NCBI RefSeq assembly: GCF_029023725.1
Contig: NZ_CP119075.1
Location: 1,049,501-1,113,500, forward strand
Length of the DNA: 64,000 nt
Direction of reading: 5' to 3'
DNA from: Synoicihabitans lomoniglobus
GTDB taxonomy: Bacteria; Verrucomicrobiota; Verrucomicrobiia; Opitutales; Opitutaceae
The number at the start of each line of letters is the position of its first letter. The first letter of the stretch is position 1. The translations under genes were made by a program, and so were the position numbers. The notes beneath the pieces were generated by a model. The model was not told the origin of the DNA. It ran no database searches and worked only from the letters and a program-made list of their open reading frames with translations. Positions 42,918-50,360 of the stretch are shown here, piece after piece.

Positions 42918-44288
42918 TTAAATGGTGGCTTCCAATGCTTCTTGGCGTTCGGTGATCGCATTCTTAATGGCTTCGTGGAGCCGGTCCGCGTTGGCCGTGC
43001 CCGCGTTTTTAGCGGCCTCGGCAAAGGGAAGGGCTTCTTCGTATTTCTTCAACTCATAGCCCATGTAGGCGATGAACATTTGCACGGCGGGGACATTTTC
43101 CACGCCGCCTTTTTCCAAGGCACTTTTGCCGTGGCTGTAGGCGTCGGACATTTTGTCCAAGCTGTAGTAAATGTTGGCGATTTTGAATTCAAGATCACCG
43201 GCATCGGGGAAGCGCGCGGCGGTTTGCTTGAGCACATCGATGGCTTTAAGCTCCTTGTGAACCTGTTGGTAGGAGGAGGCGAGGTATTCCCAGTTTTGCT
43301 TGGTGGATTCGATGTTGCCTTCGGCGAGGCCCTTTTCGAGGAGCTCAATCGCTTGGTCAAACTGGCGGATGTTCATCATGATGCCGACCAAGTTGAAGTG
43401 ATCGCGCGGACCGGTGAGAATCCCCAGCTTTTGAGCGCGTTCGATGGTGACGATGGTGCGCACGTTCCATTCGAGCGCCGCATCGGAATCCTTGGCATTG
43501 TTCGCGAGGTTCAGGTAGGTCGCCTGCAGTTGCTGCCAATACTGCTTGCTGGTCGGGTTGAGTGTGACGAGCAGTTCGAGCAATTCAGCGGCTTCCTGAT
43601 TTTTCTCCTCCTGTTGGAGGGCGGCGAGAATCAGGACGTAGAAGGTTTCCCGCGGCTTGATGGAGAGGGTGAGGCCTTCCTGCGCGAGCTCCTTGGCTTC
43701 GTTCAACAACTTCTTGTTGGTGTTGTTGGGATCGATGGTCGCCTGCGTGTAGATCATGGTCGCGGCATACGACATGGATTCCACGGTGGGCTTATCGTTG
43801 TTCGCCAAGTATTCCTTGATGGTGCTGTAAGCCTTACCGAGGTATTCGTCGCGCAGCTTGGTGTCTTTCGTGGAAGTCGCTTCCTGAAAGTAGAGCTGGG
43901 AGAGAATCTGGGAAAACTCGAGATACTGGCGTTTCTCGATGAAGTCGTAGGCCTTGCCCAAGCGAAGGGCGGTTTCCATCGGTGCGATGGCTTCCGCGTA
44001 TTTTTCCTGGGTCAGCAGGATCTGAACCTTGATCTGATTAAGAACGGTGCGGTCGTAACTCTCGGGCTTTACGGTGGTGAGCAAGTTGTTCACCAAGGCG
44101 AGAGCCGGTTCGTATTGTTTGGCTTCGGTGTATTCCCGAAGTTTGCCACCCAGTTCTTCCGATACTTTGTCAGAAATTTCCTTTTTGGGGGCATCCTGAG
44201 CGGAGGAGACAAATGGGGTGAGGACGGTGAGCGTGACGATCAGCCCACCGAGGCGCAGAAATCGGCGCGAGTGAAAGGGGACAGACAT
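42918..44288 (-). CDS. Exported TPR protein of the TonB operon
   Basis: 456 residues: signal peptide ('LGGLIVTLTVLTPFVSSAQ'), then helical repeats of the tetratricopeptide type through most of the protein (for example 'AEAIAPMETALRLGKAYDFIE', 'FDQAIELLEKGLAEGNIES', 'AYSHGKSALEKGGVENVPAV'). Periplasmic scaffold. It lies three bases after the tonB stop. TPR proteins follow tonB in many Exb operons of this kind and probably contact the TonB complex or its clients. Confidence 0.85.
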   Translation of the reverse strand: MSVPFHSRRFLRLGGLIVTLTVLTPFVSSAQDAPKKEISDKVSEELGGKLREYTEAKQYEPALALVNNLLTTVKPESYDRTVLNQIKVQILLTQEKYAEAIAPMETALRLGKAYDFIEKRQYLEFSQILSQLYFQEATSTKDTKLRDEYLGKAYSTIKEYLANNDKPTVESMSYAATMIYTQATIDPNNTNKKLLNEAKELAQEGLTLSIKPRETFYVLILAALQQEEKNQEAAELLELLVTLNPTSKQYWQQLQATYLNLANNAKDSDAALEWNVRTIVTIERAQKLGILTGPRDHFNLVGIMMNIRQFDQAIELLEKGLAEGNIESTKQNWEYLASSYQQVHKELKAIDVLKQTAARFPDAGDLEFKIANIYYSLDKMSDAYSHGKSALEKGGVENVPAVQMFIAYMGYELKKYEEALPFAEAAKNAGTANADRLHEAIKNAITERQEALEATI

Positions 44289-44291
44289 GAT

Positions 44292-44960
44292 TTATTCGTC
44301 AGTAATGTTGAAAACGATGGGAACTTGCATGCGGGTGTTGACCGCACGTCCGTCTTTTTTACCGGGGCGGAAACGCCACTTGGAGACGGCCTGGATGGCT
44401 GCTTGCTCGAATTCGCGGTGCGAGGATTTTACGGAGTAGGCTTCACGAACATTGCCGCGGGCATCGACAATGAAGCCGACGACCACTTGTCCGGTGATAC
44501 CGGCCCGGCGCATCTCAAACGGATAGTTTGGTTTGGCTTGGAAACGGGGGGTGGGCTGTTGATCGAGGTTCTTCAGATCAAACAGGTCCTTCATGCCCTG
44601 ACCGATGGCGCGAGTGGCGCTGGTCTTGGGAATGGAAACGATTCCCGTGGGGCGTTCGAGTCCGGGAGGGGGAGGAGGCTGCAGTTTCTGCACGAACGGC
44701 GTCTCGACATTGACCGACGGGACGTCGGCCTGCATGGGCGGGGCGAATTCGATTTCCTCGGGGGGAGCGTCATCGGTGGATTCGATAATTTCTTCCGGTT
44801 CTGGTTCGAGGGGAGGCATTTCCATCAATTCGATGGTAAATTCCTCTTCGACCACGGCGGCTTGCACGACTTCCTTTTCGGGGAAGAGGCGGTCACCGAA
44901 TAGGAATCCGGCGTGAAGGCTGACGGAGACGAGAAGTCCGATAATAAGGTCGCGAGTCAT
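44292..44960 (-). CDS. TonB-family energy transducer
   Basis: 222 residues: one N-terminal TM helix ('LIIGLLVSVSLHAGFLFG', including the Ser-His of TonB helices), a Pro/Glu-rich periplasmic spacer ('MPPLEPEPEEIIESTDD'), and the C-terminal TonB domain ('AGITGQVVVGFIVDARGNVREAYSVKSSHREFEQAAIQAVSKWRFRPG' region). It would energise outer-membrane receptors such as those at both ends of this window. Gap of 18 bases after the second exbD. Confidence 0.93.
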   Translation of the reverse strand: MTRDLIIGLLVSVSLHAGFLFGDRLFPEKEVVQAAVVEEEFTIELMEMPPLEPEPEEIIESTDDAPPEEIEFAPPMQADVPSVNVETPFVQKLQPPPPPGLERPTGIVSIPKTSATRAIGQGMKDLFDLKNLDQQPTPRFQAKPNYPFEMRRAGITGQVVVGFIVDARGNVREAYSVKSSHREFEQAAIQAVSKWRFRPGKKDGRAVNTRMQVPIVFNITDE

Positions 44961-44978
44961 GGGACAGATTTCCTGGGT

Positions 44979-45419
44979 TTAGCGACCGGTGGGACGGTAG
45001 ACGGTCTCGAACGATACCTGTTTGATACCGGCGTCACGCACCGCGTCCAAGATCTTGATGGTTTCGCCGTATTTGGCGAGGTCGTCAGACGTCAACAAGA
45101 CGCGAGGGTTGGGCTCTTCCACGTATTTGGAGAGACGGTATTTCACTTCCGCCATCGTGATCAGTTCCTGATTCCAGTAGTAGTTGCCACTGTCGGATAC
45201 TTGCAACGTGATCGGCTTGTCGTCGTCGTTTTGATTCGGACGGGGCGGAACCGCCTGGGGAAGGTTGATCGGAATCGATTGGATGCGATTCAGGGAGAGC
45301 GTGAAGAGAACGAAAGTCGCGAGGAGGAAAAAGATAACGTCAATGAGAGGGATGATCTCAATGCGCGCTTCTTTCGCGTGTTCCTCGGTTAATTTCTGAG
45401 TTTTGCCACCACCGGCCAT
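44979..45419 (-). CDS. exbD: ExbD/TolR-type biopolymer transport protein (second)
   Basis: 146 residues with one TM helix carrying the proton-relay Asp ('IEIIPLIDVIFFLLATFVLF') and a periplasmic domain. The TM segment is almost identical to that in the preceding exbD while the periplasmic parts differ, suggesting a hetero-oligomer or alternative partners. Confidence 0.94.
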   Translation of the reverse strand: MAGGGKTQKLTEEHAKEARIEIIPLIDVIFFLLATFVLFTLSLNRIQSIPINLPQAVPPRPNQNDDDKPITLQVSDSGNYYWNQELITMAEVKYRLSKYVEEPNPRVLLTSDDLAKYGETIKILDAVRDAGIKQVSFETVYRPTGR

Positions 45420-45457
45420 ATTGTGGAATCGTTTAGATTAGAGTTTTCTTAGAGAAA

Positions 45458-45889
45458 TTATGACTGCGGGGTGACCCGGGTCTCGATTTCTACTTTGGTG
45501 ATACCGGCTTTGCGGACTTCATCGAACACGTAGCGTGCCTGGCTGAAAAACGCGGATTGATCGCCATTGATGAGGATGCGGGCGTCGCTGCCCATAACCT
45601 GATGGTAGGCTTGAAGCCGATCGATGAAGTCATCGAGGGAGATGAGGTCCTTGTCCCACGCGAGGGTGCCTTCGGCGGTGACGCTGATGGTCACTGAACC
45701 GGCCGGATCACGCGCAGCACTGGTGCTGGTGTTCGGCAACGAAACGGGGACGCCCCCGGATTTGTTCAATGAGAGCGTGAACAGAACGAAGGTCGCGAGC
45801 AGGAAGAAGATAACGTCAATGAGAGGAATAATCTCAATGCGCGCCTTCTTGGTGCCGTCGGCGTTGGTGCCGCCTCCTGAGCTTGCCAT
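45458..45889 (-). CDS. exbD: ExbD/TolR-type biopolymer transport protein (first)
   Basis: 143 residues. A short cytoplasmic start (MASSGGGTNADGTKK), TM helix with conserved Asp ('LIDVIFFLLATFVLFTLSLN'), then the periplasmic ExbD domain. Sits 40 bases after exbB and 38 before the second exbD. Confidence 0.94.
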   Translation of the reverse strand: MASSGGGTNADGTKKARIEIIPLIDVIFFLLATFVLFTLSLNKSGGVPVSLPNTSTSAARDPAGSVTISVTAEGTLAWDKDLISLDDFIDRLQAYHQVMGSDARILINGDQSAFFSQARYVFDEVRKAGITKVEIETRVTPQS

Positions 45890-45929
45890 TAGATGGTGGA
45901 GCTAGAGTTAGAGAGTGCGAACACCACGT

Positions 45930-46598
45930 TTAGACCTTGGCGTCGGACGTCTCGGACTTGCTGAGGATGAGTTCGAGGGCGTTGGAGGCGTCGGAGACGT
46001 CGTGCTTCGCCTGAGCGATCTTCGAGTTCATGTAGTTGAACGGGAACAGACCGAAAATGGCGATGGCGAGACCGCAAGCCGTGGCGATGAGGGCTTCACC
46101 CACACCACCGGTGATGGCGCCGGCGTTGGCGCCGATGTCGCCGCCGGAACCGAGAGCGGCGAAGGTCGCCATCATGCCGGTAACGGTGCCGAGCAGACCA
46201 ACGTAAGGCGCGGCGGTCACGATCGTGTCGAGCGTGGGCATGCCTTGGTTGAAGCGTTGCATCTCCTGGTTGGTGGCGCGAGCGAAGGCATTGGCCATCG
46301 ACGTGTCGCGGTGGGTCAGGGAGTAAACGAGGATGCGGGCGATGAAGTCCTTCGACTTGCGGCCCACGGCGATCGCACCGTCAAAATCGGACGCTTCAAC
46401 GCGTTCGAGCATCTTTTCCACGGACTCGCGGTCACGGTGGGCGGCTTCACGAGCGGTGAAGATCACGCGTTCGATAACCACGGTGACGATCACAAACGAG
46501 AGGAGGATGATCGGCCACATGATGTATCCACCATGTTTAAAGAACTCCATAGGAGAAAGGCCCATGAGGAAAGCGAACGTAAGCGATGTCGAGGTCAT
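45930..46598 (-). CDS. exbB: ExbB/TolQ/MotA-family proton channel
   Basis: 222 residues. First TM helix ('GGYIMWPIILLSFVIVTVVIERVI'), a cytoplasmic loop, then two more helices with the family signature ('APYVGLLGTVTGMMATF' and 'EALIATACGLAIAIFGLFPFNYM'). It forms the pentameric stator around ExbD. First gene of the operon. Confidence 0.95.
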   Translation of the reverse strand: MTSTSLTFAFLMGLSPMEFFKHGGYIMWPIILLSFVIVTVVIERVIFTAREAAHRDRESVEKMLERVEASDFDGAIAVGRKSKDFIARILVYSLTHRDTSMANAFARATNQEMQRFNQGMPTLDTIVTAAPYVGLLGTVTGMMATFAALGSGGDIGANAGAITGGVGEALIATACGLAIAIFGLFPFNYMNSKIAQAKHDVSDASNALELILSKSETSDAKV

Positions 46599-46899
46599 GT
46601 TATCTGATTGGTATTAAGGAGAAGTGTAGGGTTGAAAAAGGGAGTTAGATTGAAGCGCGGCGCATGGGGGGGCAAGGCTTCAAGCAAGGCAATCGGAAAC
46701 GTTATATCGTTTGGATGCGCGAAGGGTTGACCCGGACTCGTCGCGCAGCAAGCGCGATGCCGAAGAGCAAGCAAAGGAGTAGGTAATTTTGTTACAGGTG
46801 ACTGACACAAATGAAGGATGAGACGTTTTTCTCTCACCAAGCGCTGTCAACGACCTTCGGCGACGATTGTCGAGGATCGTTAAGTAACGATCCCATGAC
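46599..46899 (-). promoter_or_regulatory. 300-base leader of the exbB operon and end of the tRNA cluster
   Basis: No gene seen. The exbB promoter must lie here; TTGCCC followed 17 bases later by CAATCT on the minus strand is a weak candidate (roughly 46640-46670). At 46874-46893, GGATCGTT-AAGT-AACGATCC forms an 8-bp hairpin just past the tRNA-Gln 3' end, without a T-run; it may mark the tRNA transcript end. Confidence 0.35.
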
Positions 46900-46973
46900 T
46901 GGCTGCCCGGCTAGGGCTCGAACCTAGACAAGCAGAGTCAGAGTCTGCTGTGCTACCATTACACCACCAGGCA
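46900..46973 (-). tRNA. tRNA-Gln (CTG)
   Basis: Acceptor TGCCTGG/CCGGGCA (one G-T pair), anticodon stem GCAGA/TCTGC with loop CTCTGAC (anticodon CTG), T-loop TTCGAGC, encoded GCCA. Third of three minus-strand tRNAs; 32 bases after tRNA-Thr. Confidence 0.96.
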
Positions 46974-47005
46974 GTGGTTAAAGTCATGACTTTCAGAGTG
47001 AAAAG

Positions 47006-47081
47006 TGGAGCCGGCGACGGGAATCGAACCTGCAACCGCCTGTTTACAAAACAGGTGCTCTGCCAATTGAGCTACACCGGC
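47006..47081 (-). tRNA. tRNA-Thr (TGT)
   Basis: Acceptor GCCGGTG/CGCCGGC, anticodon stem CCTGT/ACAGG with loop TTTGTAA (anticodon TGT), T-loop TTCGATT, encoded TCCA. Confidence 0.96.
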
Positions 47082-47227
47082 AAAAAGGAGCACTGATCGA
47101 ACCCTTTGACCGCCGGAAGCGATCAAATCTGAAGGAATCGTGATATGACAGGAAAGGTGGAAAAGAACTTCCTGCCCGAGGGTGGGTGACCGTCCTTCAA
47201 CGGCCCCAAGCAAGAAAATGAGTAAAT

Positions 47228-47302
<75 letters not shown>

Positions 47303-47318
47303 ATGCAATGGAACGCTG

Positions 47319-47348
47319 AATAGCTCATCTCCGCCCAGCCCTTGTCAA
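47319..47348 (-). promoter_or_regulatory. Promoter of the tRNA-Lys-Thr-Gln cluster
   Basis: Minus strand: TTGACA (47348-47343), 18-base spacer, GCTATT (47324-47319), about 17 bases before the tRNA-Lys 5' end. Same perfect -35 as the tRNA-Asn promoter. Confidence 0.5.
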
Positions 47349-47456
47349 CCAACTTTTGCTGACAGATTAACTCAACTGCGATCGAGTCCCATCACGGCAG
47401 ACTTCTGGCACGATTCGCGCCGTTTCGCTTCAATCGCCCCCGCCTCACTCTGGCTC

Positions 47457-49589
47457 ATGAACTGGATTTACCTCCGCCTCCTGCACCCATCTTGGTTGGT
47501 TCGGTTATGGCCCACCCGCGGTGACCCACCCAGAGAACGGCTTATCCGTCGGTTCATCACCACGGTTCGCTGGTGGTTGGGGATGAGTTGTGCAACCGGA
47601 TTCTCGCTGGCGCAGGTTCCGGAACCGGGGAGCGCCCCGCCGGGTTTTGCCGTGCTGTTGTCCCAAGCCAAACGGCTGGAGGCCCATGACTCCAAACAGG
47701 CTCTGGTGCTGGCCCGGGCGGCGATGGCGCAAGCCCCGACCGCAAAGGAGCGTCTTGAGGCCGAGTTGGTGGCTTCCTCGGCGTTGCGTCGTCTGGGGGA
47801 TTATGCGGAGGCGATGACCGTCGTGCGGGCCGGACTGGCCGCAGCGGAACATGTCGCTGACGATGCGTTGCTGGGAGAGTTCCTCTACCTGAAGGGGCGG
47901 CTGGAATGGAGTCTGGCGGATTACCCTTCCTCGATCGAAACGCACTTGCAGCAGTTGGCGGTCGCACAGTCGACCGGAGATGCCCGGCTCATTTCCAAAG
48001 CGCACACGGGTTTGGGACTGACGATGGAGAGTTTTGGCGAGACGGCGGAGGCGGCGAGACACCTGGAGGAAGCACTTGCATGGGCGGAGCGAGCGGGAGA
48101 GGTGCGGCAGTTGGCCATCGCCCACAACAGTTTGGGCAACCATTTCCTTGGCACACAGGATGTCGCGCAAGCTACCGTGCATCACGAACGTGCCCTCGAC
48201 TTGCGACGGCAGTTGGGGAGCACGCGGGGCATCGCCGACTCTTTGAACAACCTGGCTCTCATTGACCACGCCCGGGGCAACTCGGCCGCCGCCCTCGTGC
48301 GCATGGACGAGGCCCGGGCGATCTATGAACGCCTCGACCTGAAGCGCTATGTGGCCAATGTGCATCGGCGTATCGGCAGCATCCTGCGCGAGACGGGTGA
48401 TTTTGAAGCAGCCTTGCGCCATCTTCAGGCGGGACTGGAGGCGGGATCGTCGCTCGGCAGCGCCGAAGTGTTGGCCAACCTCTACGAGGAACTCGCCCGC
48501 ACGCACGAAGCGCTGGCCGACTGGCCGGAAGCACTGCGCTTCGAAAGGTTGCGGGCCGAGGCCACGGAAAGCGCGCGATCCGTGGAGGCCCGACAACGGG
48601 TGGCGGAACTCAACGCCCGCTACGAAACGGAACGGCGGGAGCACGAAATTGACCTGTTGCGCCGGGATCAGGCGTTGCAGGCGGCGGAGCTACGCCGTCG
48701 CCGACTGGTCACCGCGGCGATGGCGGCCGGCTTGGGTGTGCTGGCGGTGATGCTGGTCGGGGCGGTTTGGTTGCAACGGGTGCGACTCCGGCAGGAACGG
48801 CGGGTGAGAGCTGCCACGGAGGATGCCCGGGATCGGGCCGAAGAGGCGGAAGCCTTGAAATCCCGACTCTTGCGCATCGCTTCACACGATTTGAAAGCCC
48901 CATTGGCGACATTGCGGGCGACGGCCACCCGGATCGAGGACGATGCTCCGTCCGACTCCGTCGCGCGGCGCCTGGCCGCGAGCATGCGCGTCGATGCCAC
49001 GCGCATGGACCTCTTGGTGCATGATTTGTTGGATTCCGTTTCGATCGAGGGGCAGGCCTTTACGCTGCATCCCGCCGACTTTGATCTGGCGTCGCTTTGC
49101 GCGGAGGCGGTCGAGCATCTCCAAACGGTGGCGCTCACGAAACAACAGGCCTTGCGCGTGGAAATATCTCCCGATTTGCCGCTCGTGCGGGGCGATCGCG
49201 AACGGGTATGGCAGATCCTCAACAATTTGTTGAGCAACGCCCTGAAGTTTACGCCTTGGGGCGGGCACATCGAACTGCGGGTGTTGACGCAGACACAGTG
49301 GATCTCGATCGAGATCGAAGACGACGGCCCCGGTTTGTCTCCCGGCGACATGGCACGGGTCTTCGGACCCTACGCCCGTTTGTCGGCTGAACCCACGGGC
49401 GGCGAACACTCGACCGGGCTCGGCCTCCACATTGCGCGCGAGCTGGTCTCCCTTCATCGGGGTCGATTGGAAATCGAGTCGCAGCCCGGCCAAGGGGCAA
49501 TTTTTCGCGTGCTGTTGCCGCGGGCGAATTCAGCCGAGGCCGCGCAGGAGGCACCAGCGGACGAGGGTGGGGATGTCGTGCAGACCTAG
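47457..49589 (+). CDS. TPR sensor histidine kinase
   Basis: 710 residues. An N-terminal region with a signal-like segment near 40-55 leads into an array of tetratricopeptide repeats (about 60-380, e.g. 'AIAHNSLGNHFLGTQDVAQATVHHERALDL'). A coiled coil, one TM helix ('LVTAAMAAGLGVLAVMLVGAVWL', about 417-440) and a second coiled coil follow. The kinase has its H-box 'IASHDLKAPL' with H477, N-box 'NNLLSNALKFTP', G1 'DDGPGLS' and G2 'GLGLHIA'. The periplasmic TPR domain probably senses a protein or peptide ligand. Its 3' end overlaps the response-regulator gene on the other strand by 60 bases. Confidence 0.92.
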   Translation: MNWIYLRLLHPSWLVRLWPTRGDPPRERLIRRFITTVRWWLGMSCATGFSLAQVPEPGSAPPGFAVLLSQAKRLEAHDSKQALVLARAAMAQAPTAKERLEAELVASSALRRLGDYAEAMTVVRAGLAAAEHVADDALLGEFLYLKGRLEWSLADYPSSIETHLQQLAVAQSTGDARLISKAHTGLGLTMESFGETAEAARHLEEALAWAERAGEVRQLAIAHNSLGNHFLGTQDVAQATVHHERALDLRRQLGSTRGIADSLNNLALIDHARGNSAAALVRMDEARAIYERLDLKRYVANVHRRIGSILRETGDFEAALRHLQAGLEAGSSLGSAEVLANLYEELARTHEALADWPEALRFERLRAEATESARSVEARQRVAELNARYETERREHEIDLLRRDQALQAAELRRRRLVTAAMAAGLGVLAVMLVGAVWLQRVRLRQERRVRAATEDARDRAEEAEALKSRLLRIASHDLKAPLATLRATATRIEDDAPSDSVARRLAASMRVDATRMDLLVHDLLDSVSIEGQAFTLHPADFDLASLCAEAVEHLQTVALTKQQALRVEISPDLPLVRGDRERVWQILNNLLSNALKFTPWGGHIELRVLTQTQWISIEIEDDGPGLSPGDMARVFGPYARLSAEPTGGEHSTGLGLHIARELVSLHRGRLEIESQPGQGAIFRVLLPRANSAEAAQEAPADEGGDVVQT

Positions 49590-50192
49590 CCGCGCCAGAA
49601 TGCGCGCACGGTGTTTTTCCACCGTGCGGGTGCTCAATCCCAACCGAGAGCCGATTTCCTTGGAAGCCAGTCCGCGCGCGACCAGGCGCACAACTTCTCG
49701 TTCGCGTTCACTCAACACCGAGGCGGGAGCGGCGGGCACCGCGGGCTCGTCGCCGAGCCGGGGGGCGGGAGGGCGAACCGAAGCGGAGAAAAACATGCCG
49801 CCGTCGAGCAGGCGTTGCACCGCTCGCTCCAATTGTTCGATGGGGGAGTGTTTGTCGACGAAGCCCGCGACGCCGAGCTGGACGAGGTCCGCCGGCAGGC
49901 CGGCGTCGGGGTGGGCGGTCACGGCCAGAATGCGTGTATTCACATCTTGGCGACGGAGCTCGCGCACGATGTCGCGGCCGTCCATGTCGTGCAGATAAAG
50001 ATCCACGATGAGCAGGTCGGGGGGCGTGTCGCAACAGGCGGCGATGCCGTCCCGACCCAGTGCGTAACCCTCGAAGATCAGCGGTTGGTAGCGGCGTTGC
50101 AGGGTGTCCTGCACCAGTTCGCGAAAGGTCGCCGAGTCGTCCACCATCACGAAGCGGCGCGGGGCGGGCGAAAGGCGTGAAGAGGGGCTCAT
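49530..50192 (-). CDS. LuxR/NarL-type response regulator
   Basis: 220 residues: receiver domain with acidic pair 'MVDDSATF' and phospho-acceptor D64 ('LLIVDLYLHDMDG'), conserved 'AVTAHPDAG' and 'GFVDKHSP', a linker, and a LuxR HTH ('LSEREREVVRLVARGLASKEIGSRLGLSTRTVEKHRARIL'). It is tail-to-tail with the histidine kinase and likely its partner, though opposite orientation is unusual for a cognate pair. It is divergent from the third TonB receptor and may control it. Confidence 0.93.
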   Translation of the reverse strand: MSPSSRLSPAPRRFVMVDDSATFRELVQDTLQRRYQPLIFEGYALGRDGIAACCDTPPDLLIVDLYLHDMDGRDIVRELRRQDVNTRILAVTAHPDAGLPADLVQLGVAGFVDKHSPIEQLERAVQRLLDGGMFFSASVRPPAPRLGDEPAVPAAPASVLSEREREVVRLVARGLASKEIGSRLGLSTRTVEKHRARILARLGLHDIPTLVRWCLLRGLG

Positions 50193-50360
50193 GTCACGCC
50201 CGCTTTGACGCGCGGCGGGCCGGGAGGCAAGTCCGCTCGCGCCGCCTGGCGTTACGTAGCTTCACGCCATGGTCGGGGCGACGAAACTGCTGTAGTATCA
50301 GGTGGAACCTCCGTCGAATATCGGCGAATCCTTTGCTCAAACCCAATACCTGAACAAGCA

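Noticed and set aside
42942..44903. Long open frame (653 codons) antisense to the TPR and tonB genes
   Set aside because: Low-complexity Gly/Val/Phe-rich product opposite genes with clear domains and operon spacing.
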